From Spirochaetales bacterium (GTDB lineage: Bacteria > Spirochaetota > Spirochaetia > Sphaerochaetales > Sphaerochaetaceae), in assembly GCA_028723145.1 (NCBI GenBank), contig JAQYFM010000126.1:1-22264 (forward strand): 22,264 bases of DNA, written 5' to 3'. Below the pieces are notes generated by a model. It worked only from the letters and a program-made list of their open reading frames with translations. It did no database searches and was not told the origin of the DNA. Below, piece after piece: positions 7,724-14,582 of this stretch. The first letter of the stretch is position 1; each line of letters opens with the position of its first letter. Position numbers and translations under genes: made by a program.

Positions 7724-8632
7724 ATGAGTAAATTTCACGGAATTGCACCAGCTTTTTATGCATGTTACGACAAAAATGGTGAAATCAATCCAGATATGGT
7801 TAGAAAGTTCACAAATCATTTAATAAAAAAAGGAGTTCATGGACTATATGTCGGAGGCTCTTCTGGTGAATGTATCTATCAAAGTGTCGAAGAAAGAAAA
7901 ATCGTACTTGAAAATGTAATGAAAGAAGCAAAAGATAAAGTGTATGTTATTGCACATGTTGCTTGTAACAATACTAAGGATAGTATGGAACTTGCAAAGC
8001 ATGCAGAAAGTTTAGGTGTTGATGCTATCGCTTCTATTCCTCCTATATATTTCAAACTTCCAGAACATGCTATTGCTAAATATTGGAATGATATTTCATC
8101 TGCCGCACCTAATACACCATTTATTATTTATAATATACCTCAACTAGCAGGTGTAAGTTTAACAATGACTCTGTTTAATGAGATGCTTAAAAACCCAATG
8201 GTTCAGGGTGTTAAGAACTCATCTATGCCAGTCCAAGACATTCAGATGTTTAAGATGTATGGAGGAAATGATTTTACAGTATTTAATGGCCCAGATGAAC
8301 AATTCGTATCAGGGCGATTAATTGGTGCAGATGGTGGTATTGGTGGTACTTATGCTGTAATGAGTGAGCTTTTCATTAAAGCTGATTTATTTGTTCAAAG
8401 TGGTGAAAATGAAAAAGCTCGTGATATTCAAACAGACATTGATAGAATTATCTATAAGATGTGTTCAGCAAAAGGTAACCTTTATGCAGTAATGAAAGAA
8501 ATTATAAAGCGCCGTGAAGGGTTAGACTTAGGTTCTGTTCGTCTTCCTCTTGCTCCAATTTATCCTGAGGATGAAAGTGTCATAGTAGAAGCTATTGATT
8601 TAATTGATAAAGCAATTAGCAAATGGGTATAA
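7724..8632 (+). CDS. nanA: N-acetylneuraminate lyase (DHDPS/NAL family aldolase)
   Basis: This is a cytoplasmic class I aldolase, 302 aa, that would split N-acetylneuraminate into N-acetylmannosamine and pyruvate. AGGAG (7713-7717) sets the ATG at 7724. An upstream in-frame TTG at 7679 lies within the putative operator and is rejected. The GLYVGGSSGE segment (40-49), IAHV (76-79), YNIPQLAGV (136-144), the Schiff-base lysine in GVKNSS (Lys164) and GADGGIGGTY all align with E. coli NanA. There the catalytic residues are Ser47, Tyr137 and Lys165. The second hydroxyl of the GST/GSS motif is kept as Ser47. The YNIP-x-L-x-G and GADGGIG-TY motifs favour NAL over dihydrodipicolinate synthase. A yhcH-type gene follows after 4 nt, and an epimerase and a sugar ABC importer are nearby, supporting sialic-acid catabolism. 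A related 2-keto-3-deoxy sugar acid aldolase role cannot be excluded. Confidence 0.87.
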   Translation: MSKFHGIAPAFYACYDKNGEINPDMVRKFTNHLIKKGVHGLYVGGSSGECIYQSVEERKIVLENVMKEAKDKVYVIAHVACNNTKDSMELAKHAESLGVDAIASIPPIYFKLPEHAIAKYWNDISSAAPNTPFIIYNIPQLAGVSLTMTLFNEMLKNPMVQGVKNSSMPVQDIQMFKMYGGNDFTVFNGPDEQFVSGRLIGADGGIGGTYAVMSELFIKADLFVQSGENEKARDIQTDIDRIIYKMCSAKGNLYAVMKEIIKRREGLDLGSVRLPLAPIYPEDESVIVEAIDLIDKAISKWV

Positions 8633-8636
8633 CTTC

Positions 8637-9089
8637 ATGATTTTTACAACAATTGACCAATTATCAAACTATATACCTCAAATTCCACTTCTTGATTTAG
8701 TTTGTAATGAGCTTAAACAAAATAAGCTATTATCTCTTAAGGATGGAAGATATGAATTATTGGGAGATAGAGTATTTTATATGATGAATTTATACACCGC
8801 ATCAGAGAATAACGATAAGATGTATGAATTTCATAAGAAATATATTGATGTCCAAGTTATGCTTTCTGGATCTGAGCTTTGTCTTTGGTCAAATAATAAT
8901 GCAGATTTAAATACAATAGACCCTTCTATTAAAGATATTTCTTTTCAATATGTAGAAAAAGAATCTGCTTCCTTAAACTTAGATACTGGTAATGTTGCAA
9001 TCTTTTTCCCTGGAGAATTACACAAACCAGGTCTTGATAGTGGATATAGAAAGGAAAATAGAAAAATAGTTTTTAAAATCAAGTATTAA
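8637..9089 (+). CDS. YhcH/YjgK/YiaL family protein (DUF386)
   Basis: This is a 150-aa cupin-like protein of PF04074. The family motifs are clear: FHKKYIDVQVMLSGSELCLW in the middle, and FFPGELHKPGL then KIVFKIKY at the end, with His and Glu residues expected to bind a metal. Members sit in sialic-acid operons of enterobacteria and streptococci and have been proposed to process or anomerise sialic acids. The exact reaction remains debated. The ATG at 8637 is preferred over an in-frame TTG at 8604 that would overlap the lyase. It starts 4 nt after the lyase stop and has only a weak GGG upstream, suggesting translational coupling. The gene ends just before a GC-rich bidirectional terminator. Confidence 0.88.
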   Translation: MIFTTIDQLSNYIPQIPLLDLVCNELKQNKLLSLKDGRYELLGDRVFYMMNLYTASENNDKMYEFHKKYIDVQVMLSGSELCLWSNNNADLNTIDPSIKDISFQYVEKESASLNLDTGNVAIFFPGELHKPGLDSGYRKENRKIVFKIKY

Positions 9090-9094
9090 AGTAA

Positions 9095-9112
9095 TGGGGG
9101 CAAATGCCCCCA
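9095..9112. terminator. Bidirectional terminator between yhcH and the epimerase gene
   Basis: TGGGGGC (9095-9101), an AAAT loop and GCCCCCA (9106-9112) form a perfect 7-bp GC-rich stem. It stands 5 nt after the + strand yhcH stop and 5 nt after the - strand epimerase stop, with short T-rich flanks on both sides. Confidence 0.8.
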
Positions 9113-9117
9113 ATTCT

Positions 9118-10299
9118 TTAAAGATTAAAATAATCAATTAACTCTATACACTTCATATACATTCTTGGAATATGGAATGGCCCTTTATAGAAATTACCTT
9201 TAATTCTAGTAGCTAATGTTCCATCACGATGGAAGTAGCCATACCACTCGCCATATTCATCATCAACAAAACGTTCATCAATGTATTTATTTACTTCGTT
9301 AAACCATGATAAGTATTTCTCATCTTTTGTAATACCATATGCCATTAAGGTTGCAATAGTTGCCTCACATTGTGGCCACCAGAACTTCATATCCTGATGA
9401 TATTCACTTAAAGGAAGATCAAGAGCATCTCTATATTGAATAATTCCTCCTCCATACTCTTTATCCCAACCCTTTTCCCAATGCCAATCAAGCATTTTTA
9501 GTCCAAGCTTAATTAGATGTTCATCCTTTTTGATTAAGCCTTCATTCATGATAAACCAAGCACCTTCAATAGCATGACCAGGATTAATAATCCTTCCATC
9601 ATAGTGCTCTTTTAAAAATCTACCATCTGGAGCAACAATCTCTAGAACACATTTTAAATCATCTCTCACAAAATAAGTTTCAACTTCATTTAAAAGCTTT
9701 GCCATATAAGAGTTACACCACTCTTCTTTTTCAGGAAAAGACTCTCTTAACTCAGATAAAACATTTAACAAAATCATCGGTCCCCCAAATGCAATTGATG
9801 GCTCTGTCTCAGGATTTACTTTTGGAATTAAGATTCCTTTCGTTGTTCTAAGGTATTCTACAAACTCCAATAATTTAAAAGCTTTATCTCGATAAGTTAA
9901 GTCCCCTGTAATACGTGAATAACAAGCATAACCAATAATTGCAAATGTTTCACTAAAGAAATATCTTAGTCGTTTTACTACAGGTCTTCCATCTGCTGTG
10001 ACTTTAAAGAACATTCTACCATCACTATCAAAACAGTGAGAATCAATAAACTTTACCAAACTTGTTGCTGCATCGAGATACTCTTTCCTCCTCTCTATCT
10101 TTTCATAGGCCGCACAAAATGTCCAAAGTGCTCTACCTTGAAACCATACAGATTTATCTGTATCTAATAACTTTCCATCTCGATCAAGACAGGTATAAAT
10201 ACCACCATTTACACTATCCATTCCATATTTAAGCCAAAATGGAAGTACTTTTTTTGTAAGTTCATAAATGTACTTATTTTTAACCTCACTAAAATCCAT
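9118..10299 (-). CDS. N-acylglucosamine 2-epimerase (AGE/renin-binding-protein family)
   Basis: This is a cytoplasmic (alpha/alpha)6-barrel epimerase of PF07221, 393 aa, that would interconvert N-acetylmannosamine and N-acetylglucosamine. The ATG at 10299 is chosen because AAAAGGAGAG lies just upstream on the - strand; the upstream ATG at 10338 lacks such a site and lies inside the putative operator. Family motifs in order are WFQGRALWTF, GRMFFKVTADGRP, INPGHAIEGAWF, EYGGGIIQYRD, KFWWPQCEATIATLMAY, GEWYGYFHRDG and KGPFHIPRMYM. The last three strongly resemble Bacteroides and mammalian AGE proteins. It is convergent with the lyase unit and divergent from the GntR gene, and a probable operator lies in its promoter. 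Acting on unphosphorylated ManNAc it would need a sugar kinase, which is absent here. A cellobiose or mannose 2-epimerase role is a less likely alternative. Confidence 0.87.
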   Translation of the reverse strand: MDFSEVKNKYIYELTKKVLPFWLKYGMDSVNGGIYTCLDRDGKLLDTDKSVWFQGRALWTFCAAYEKIERRKEYLDAATSLVKFIDSHCFDSDGRMFFKVTADGRPVVKRLRYFFSETFAIIGYACYSRITGDLTYRDKAFKLLEFVEYLRTTKGILIPKVNPETEPSIAFGGPMILLNVLSELRESFPEKEEWCNSYMAKLLNEVETYFVRDDLKCVLEIVAPDGRFLKEHYDGRIINPGHAIEGAWFIMNEGLIKKDEHLIKLGLKMLDWHWEKGWDKEYGGGIIQYRDALDLPLSEYHQDMKFWWPQCEATIATLMAYGITKDEKYLSWFNEVNKYIDERFVDDEYGEWYGYFHRDGTLATRIKGNFYKGPFHIPRMYMKCIELIDYFNL

Positions 10300-10320
10300 A
10301 AATACTCTCCTTTTAATGGA

Positions 10321-10352
10321 ATTATAACTTGTATTCATGTTTTTTCTATACT
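10321..10352. promoter_or_regulatory. Divergent epimerase/gntR promoter region with putative operator, site 2
   Basis: On the - strand a perfect TATAAT -10 occupies 10326-10321 and serves the epimerase gene. On the + strand TATACT (10347-10352) is a -10 for the regulator gene. Between them CTTGTATTCATG (10328-10339) matches the site upstream of the lyase at 10 of 12 positions. Binding there would touch both promoters, predicting autoregulation. Neither promoter has a good -35. Confidence 0.5.
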
Positions 10353-10375
10353 AAAATTTTTATTGGTAAAAAAAA

Positions 10376-11032
10376 ATGAAAAAAAATAATCCACTAATAG
10401 AAACTATTATAGATACATTAACTCATAGAATCGTTTCTGGAGAATATCCTGCTGGATATAAATTATCAGAAAACTTTATATCACAAGAATTTAATTGTTC
10501 AAGAACTCCTGTAAGAGAAGCTTTTAAAAGCTTAGAACAGGTTTCTCTTGTTCAAATAATTGCTCACTCTGGTACATATGTAAAAACCTTTTCAGATGAA
10601 GAAAATATCGAAATAACAGAAATAAGAGCTTATTTAGAGGCTCTAGCTTTTCGTCTAGCTGCAGAAAATAAAGCTGACACAACTAAACTGAACACTTATC
10701 TTGTAGAGATGGAAGATAGTTTAACATTAGATAAACCAGACTTTACAAAGTATGGTAAATCACACTTTTCTTTTCACCAGGAAATAGTTAGTTTATCAAA
10801 CAATTCTATGTTAATTTCTATGTATGAAACACTTCATCTAAATAGTGCTACAGCATTGATTTACAAGAACATGAACAAAGAGGAAATTCTTTCTACTATC
10901 GAAGAGCATGCGCTCATTTATACTTATCTCAAGTATGGTGATGCAGAAAAAGGATCAGCCTTTATGATTAATCATCTTTGGAAAAAGAGAGAAAGATTAA
11001 TTAATGAATCACAAACAAGAAGTAAAAAATAA
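10376..11032 (+). CDS. GntR-family transcriptional regulator, FCD (FadR) subfamily
   Basis: This is a 218-aa dimeric DNA-binding regulator. The N-terminal winged helix-turn-helix (about residues 8-75) has the typical GntR order: HRIVSGEYPAGYKLSE, then FNCSRTPVREAFKSLE, then GTYVKTFS. The C-terminal FCD domain (about 80-210) is all-helical, with metal-ligand-like histidines in FSFHQEI, EEHALI and NHLWKKRE. The acidic residue that usually precedes the first histidine by four positions (D--FH) is here a histidine, which may alter metal choice. The ATG at 10376 has no clear Shine-Dalgarno sequence, suggesting low expression. It is divergent from the epimerase and followed by the sugar ABC operon, so it is the likely NanR-like repressor of the locus. 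The effector could be sialic acid or an amino sugar. Confidence 0.88.
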   Translation: MKKNNPLIETIIDTLTHRIVSGEYPAGYKLSENFISQEFNCSRTPVREAFKSLEQVSLVQIIAHSGTYVKTFSDEENIEITEIRAYLEALAFRLAAENKADTTKLNTYLVEMEDSLTLDKPDFTKYGKSHFSFHQEIVSLSNNSMLISMYETLHLNSATALIYKNMNKEEILSTIEEHALIYTYLKYGDAEKGSAFMINHLWKKRERLINESQTRSKK

Positions 11033-11048
11033 ATAAAAAAAATATTTG

Positions 11049-11083
11049 TTGACAGGAGTAGAAAAACCAAACTAGTATACAAG
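11049..11083 (+). promoter_or_regulatory. Promoter of the sugar ABC operon with putative GntR operator, site 3
   Basis: A perfect -35 TTGACA (11049-11054) is followed 18 nt later by TAGTAT (11073-11078). CTAGTATACAAG (11072-11083) covers this -10 and matches the lyase-site 12-mer at 10 of 12 positions, so repressor binding would block polymerase. Confidence 0.58.
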
Positions 11084-11126
11084 TAGGTAAAACAAAAAAA
11101 GGAAAATCAACAAAAGGAGAGATTTT

Positions 11127-12380
11127 ATGAAAAAGATTTTACTGCTTGCATTAGTAATGCTAGTTTCTTTCTCAATGCTTTTTGCACAGGGATCTAAAGA
11201 AGCAGCTTCAAGTGACGGAAAGACAGTTATCACATGGTGGGCATTCCCAACCTTTGCAGATAATGGTGCAACAGAGAAGGCTTTAATCGAGGCATTTGAA
11301 GCAGCAAATCCAGATGTAAAAGTAAACCTTGAAACAATCGACTTTACATCAGGCCCTCAGAAGCTTACAGCTGCTATTGAAGGTGGTGCAGCACCAGATG
11401 TACTCTTTGATGCTCCAGGTAGAATTATTGAATACGGAGCAAATGGTAGACTCGTTAATCTTGATAGCCTTTTTACAAAGGAATATTTAGCAGATATCGG
11501 TGGTCTTGCTAATGCTTGTACAGATGGTAATCACTACTACATGTATCCTCTCTCATCAGCTCCATTCTGGATGAGCATTAATAAAGAGATGTGGGAAAAA
11601 GCAGGTGCTTGGCAGTATGTTAATACAGAAGGTGATAGACTTTGGACTACAGAAAACTGGGCAAAGGCAATGGAAGCTTTAGGTAAAGCTGGTTACATTG
11701 GATGTAACGTATATTGTGGTGGCCAAGGTGGTGACCAAGGTACTAGAGCATTAGTTAACAACCTTTATTCATCAACTATTTATAAAGATGGTAAATGGAC
11801 TGCTAATACTGATGGTAACAAAAAGGCTCTTGAACTTTTAGTAGGTCTTTACAAAAATGGTGCTATCGATTTTGGTCGTGGTATTGCAGCAGCTGACGAA
11901 CTCCAGCTTTATCAGCAGGAAATGATTGCTTCAACACTTTGTTGGGGAACATCAAATGCTAAGAACTATAAGAGTGATTCTTATACACAGTTCTCAGTAC
12001 CATTCCCATCAGAGGATGGAGTTCCTGAACTTGAATACCTCGCAAATGGTTTCTGCGTATTTGATAACAAAGATCAAGCTAAAGCTGATGCAGCTATCAG
12101 ATTTATAAAGTTTGTTTGTGACGATCCAACTTGGGGTCCTTATGCAGTTAAAGCTTCTGCAGCATTCCCTGCCCGCGCTTCATTTGGCAACCTTTATGGT
12201 AACGATGCTGAATATGCACTTCTCGCTTCATGGACAAAATACTATGGTCCTTACTACAATACTCGTCCTAAGTTCGCTCAAATGAGAACTCAATGGTGGA
12301 ACATGCTCCAGTATGTTTCAACTGGTGACAAGACAGTTGCTAAGGCAGTTGCTGACTTCGATACAGAAGCTAACAAATAA
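11127..12380 (+). CDS. Sugar ABC transporter extracellular solute-binding protein, family 1 (SatA-like)
   Basis: This is the periplasmic binding component of a CUT1-type carbohydrate importer, 417 aa, SBP_bac_1 family. AGGAG (11115-11119) is 7 nt before the ATG. The signal peptide is 20 residues, ending SMLFA, followed by QGSKEAASS. As with the binding protein at 790, no lipobox Cys is present, so a soluble periplasmic form is expected. Mature features include VITWWAFP, ALIEAFEAANPDVKVN, GGAAPDVLFDAPG and FIKFVCDDP near the C-terminus, all usual for family 1 binding proteins. The abundance of aromatic residues in the second half suits sugar stacking. Position beside lyase, epimerase and regulator suggests sialic acid as ligand, as for pneumococcal SatA, but specificity is not readable from sequence. 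A strong terminator follows, so it is probably expressed above the permeases. Confidence 0.9.
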   Translation: MKKILLLALVMLVSFSMLFAQGSKEAASSDGKTVITWWAFPTFADNGATEKALIEAFEAANPDVKVNLETIDFTSGPQKLTAAIEGGAAPDVLFDAPGRIIEYGANGRLVNLDSLFTKEYLADIGGLANACTDGNHYYMYPLSSAPFWMSINKEMWEKAGAWQYVNTEGDRLWTTENWAKAMEALGKAGYIGCNVYCGGQGGDQGTRALVNNLYSSTIYKDGKWTANTDGNKKALELLVGLYKNGAIDFGRGIAAADELQLYQQEMIASTLCWGTSNAKNYKSDSYTQFSVPFPSEDGVPELEYLANGFCVFDNKDQAKADAAIRFIKFVCDDPTWGPYAVKASAAFPARASFGNLYGNDAEYALLASWTKYYGPYYNTRPKFAQMRTQWWNMLQYVSTGDKTVAKAVADFDTEANK

Positions 12381-12396
12381 TAGTAACTCATCTAAG

Positions 12397-12430
12397 CTTC
12401 CTGTCAAAATTGTGGCAGGAAGTTTTTTTT
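12397..12430 (+). terminator. Strong intra-operon terminator after the sugar binding-protein gene
   Basis: CTTCCTGTCA (12397-12406) pairs with TGGCAGGAAG (12413-12422) in a 10-bp stem with one G-U and a 6-nt loop, followed by eight T residues. Permease transcription must come from readthrough, since no clear promoter exists in the 26 nt before the next gene. Confidence 0.9.
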
Positions 12431-12456
12431 ACCAAAATCAAAAAAGGAGGTAAAAA

Positions 12457-13368
12457 ATGGCTAAGCAAAAGATGCAAACTATGGGTGTTAGTCATGCCAT
12501 ACAACGTCAAATTGATAGAGTTAGCTATTTATTTCTATTACCAATGGCAGTATTCTTTGTCTGCTTTGTATTAGCACCAATGGTTATAGGAATTTTCACA
12601 AGCTTCTTTAACTACCGAATGGGTGTCTTTGATTTTAACTTCGGGAAAAACTATCTACAGCTTTTTACAGATAAGGTTTTCTGGAGAAGTATGCGCAATA
12701 CCATTGTAATAGTAATTGTATCAGTACCTTTAGTTACAATTTTTTCACTTTGGGTAGCATCTGCACTAAATGAGAAAAGCATGGGAACAACATCTTTTTT
12801 TAGAGGTGTTTTCTACCTCCCTGTTGTAATGGGTACAGTACCTGTAGTTGTTGTATGGAAGTGGATTTTTAATTCATATTATGGAATTTTAAATTATATT
12901 CTTAAGGCTTTAAACTTGATGCCACAAAACATGCGTTTTGACTGGTTAGGTGAAAAGAGCACTGCTATTTGGTGTATTTTAACAATTCTATTTACAACAA
13001 GTATTGGTCAACCAATTGTTCTTTATATAGCTGCTCTTGGTAATGTTGATAAGTCAATTACAGAAGCTGCTGAAGTAGATGGAGCATCTAAACTTAGAAC
13101 CTTCTGGCAAGTAAAGTGGCCTTCAATAATGCCAACTACCCTTTATATTGTTGTTATTACAACAATTAATAGCTTCCAGTGCTTCGCATTGATCCAGCTC
13201 CTTACAAGTGGAGGTCCTTCATATTCAACTTCTACAGTAATGTATTATCTATATGAACAGGCATTTACTTACTACAACTATGGTTATGCAAATGCAATGG
13301 GTGTTATTTTAGCTATTGTAATAGCAGCATTCTCTGCACTGCAATTTAAATCTATGAAAACTGAATAA
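12457..13368 (+). CDS. Sugar ABC transporter permease, MalF/UgpA type
   Basis: This is an inner-membrane permease of the CUT1 family, 303 aa with six predicted membrane segments (PF00528). A full AAGGAGG Shine-Dalgarno sequence precedes the ATG. The N-terminal cytoplasmic helix is followed by FLLPMAVFFVCFVLAPMVIG as the first membrane helix. The EAA coupling loop reads EAAEVDGASKLRTFWQVKWP, close to consensus, and contacts the ATPase. The segment GGPSYSTSTVMYYLYEQAF is characteristic of MalF/UgpA-type subunits. The stop codon is 11 nt before the start of the second permease, and the ribosome-binding site of that gene overlaps the stop. The ATPase (MsmK/UgpC-like) is not encoded in the window. 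Confidence 0.92.
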   Translation: MAKQKMQTMGVSHAIQRQIDRVSYLFLLPMAVFFVCFVLAPMVIGIFTSFFNYRMGVFDFNFGKNYLQLFTDKVFWRSMRNTIVIVIVSVPLVTIFSLWVASALNEKSMGTTSFFRGVFYLPVVMGTVPVVVVWKWIFNSYYGILNYILKALNLMPQNMRFDWLGEKSTAIWCILTILFTTSIGQPIVLYIAALGNVDKSITEAAEVDGASKLRTFWQVKWPSIMPTTLYIVVITTINSFQCFALIQLLTSGGPSYSTSTVMYYLYEQAFTYYNYGYANAMGVILAIVIAAFSALQFKSMKTE

Positions 13369-13379
13369 GGAGGTATGGC

Positions 13380-14216
13380 GTGAATCAAATTGAAAAAAAT
13401 CAAGTTAAAGCAAAGTGCTATAACTACTTTACACTTATTGTATTAATTATTATCGCATTACTTTTCTTATTCCCATTTTATTGGATTATTACAGGTTCTT
13501 TTAAAACTCAACCAAATAAAATTCCACCTGAGTGGTTTCCTAAGACTTGGACAATGATGCATTGGCAAAAACTCTTTAAACAGCCAGCTTGGACTTGGTT
13601 CTTTAACTCTGTATTTATGTCAATAATGTCCATGATTCTTGTTTTGGGGGCATCCTCTATGGCAGGATATGTCCTTGCAAAAAAAGCATTTACTGGTAGA
13701 AAAATTATTTTCTCAATTCTTGTAATGGCTATGGCTCTCCCAAAACAAGTTATCTTAGTACCACTCGTTAGAATGATGAATGCATTGTCGCTTTATAATA
13801 CACTGTGGGCAGTAATTTTAGGTACTGTTGGATGGCCTTTTGGAACATTCTTGATGAAACAATTTTCAGAAGGAATTCCAACAGAGCTATTAGAAGCCGC
13901 TAAAATAGATGGTTCTGGAGAAGTCAAAACATTTACACAAATAGTTTGTCCTATGTTAAAGCCTGCATTTGGTGCACTTGCTATCTTTACATTCATCAAT
14001 ACATGGAATGACTACTTCTTACAACTTGTTATGCTAACAAGTAGAAATAATCTCTCTATTTCTCTTGGTATTGCAACGTTGCAAGCTGAGTTAAGTACAG
14101 ACTATGGGTTAATAATGGCTGGTGCTACCTTAGGTGCTGTACCAATTGTAACAATATTTATTATGTTCCAGAAATACTTTACTAATGGTATTGCTCTTGG
14201 AGCAGTTAAAGGTTAA
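13380..14216 (+). CDS. Sugar ABC transporter permease, MalG/UgpE type
   Basis: This is the second inner-membrane permease of the CUT1 importer, 278 aa with six predicted membrane helices. It uses a GTG start at 13380. AAGGAGG (13367-13373) is 6 nt upstream, while the nearby ATG at 13375 runs into a stop after one codon. The first helix is FLFPFYWIITGSFKTQP, typical for MalG/UgpE proteins. The EAA loop is LLEAAKIDGSGEVKTF, and the C-terminus FQKYFTNGIALGAVKG is the classic family ending. It forms a heterodimer with the preceding permease. The partner ATPase is missing from the locus and is presumably shared. A convergent terminator follows 5 nt after the stop. Confidence 0.93.
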   Translation: MNQIEKNQVKAKCYNYFTLIVLIIIALLFLFPFYWIITGSFKTQPNKIPPEWFPKTWTMMHWQKLFKQPAWTWFFNSVFMSIMSMILVLGASSMAGYVLAKKAFTGRKIIFSILVMAMALPKQVILVPLVRMMNALSLYNTLWAVILGTVGWPFGTFLMKQFSEGIPTELLEAAKIDGSGEVKTFTQIVCPMLKPAFGALAIFTFINTWNDYFLQLVMLTSRNNLSISLGIATLQAELSTDYGLIMAGATLGAVPIVTIFIMFQKYFTNGIALGAVKG

Positions 14217-14221
14217 AACAA

Positions 14222-14241
14222 TGGCCGTCATTTGACGGCCA
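14222..14241. terminator. Bidirectional terminator between the permease gene and rsfS
   Basis: TGGCCGTC (14222-14229), ATTT loop and GACGGCCA (14234-14241) form a perfect 8-bp stem between convergent genes. It is followed by TTCTTT on the + strand and by a shorter T-poor flank on the - strand. Confidence 0.8.
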
Positions 14242-14246
14242 ATTCT

Positions 14247-14582
14247 TTATCTTTCACTTGCTTTCCAAAGTTTTTCTAATGAATAGAACTCTCTTAATTC
14301 TGCTGACATAAGATGAATTACAATATCACCACAGTCGATGAGTTCCCATCCATCTTCACCAGGAGTCTTATGACGGTTATTTACAGATAAACCGTTTTCA
14401 TTAAGAACGCTCCAAAGTTGGTGAACAACACCCTTTAAGTGACCAACACTTGTTACTGTTCCAATAACAAAGCAGTCTGTGAAAGCACCTTCCTCTAAAG
14501 GAACGATTACTACATCTTTACAGTTATGTTCCTCTAAGAAGCTAACAATAGTTTTTGCTTTATTTTCTATAATTTCTCTCAT
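14247..14582 (-). CDS. rsfS: Ribosomal silencing factor RsfS (iojap/YbeB)
   Basis: This 111-aa cytoplasmic protein (PF02410) binds ribosomal protein uL14 on the 50S subunit and blocks subunit joining, lowering translation under nutrient stress. Motifs are DVVIVPLEEGAFTDCFVIGT near the N-terminus and PGEDGWELIDCGDIVIHL, then REFYSLEKLW at the end, all diagnostic. The usual segment D-FVI-TGTS---- is here DCFVIGTVTSVGHLKG, a mild departure. Its ATG overlaps the stop of the upstream lipoprotein gene by 4 nt (ATGA), so it is translationally coupled. It is the last gene of the obg-nadD-yqeK chain, a location seen in many bacteria. Confidence 0.93.
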   Translation of the reverse strand: MREIIENKAKTIVSFLEEHNCKDVVIVPLEEGAFTDCFVIGTVTSVGHLKGVVHQLWSVLNENGLSVNNRHKTPGEDGWELIDCGDIVIHLMSAELREFYSLEKLWKASER

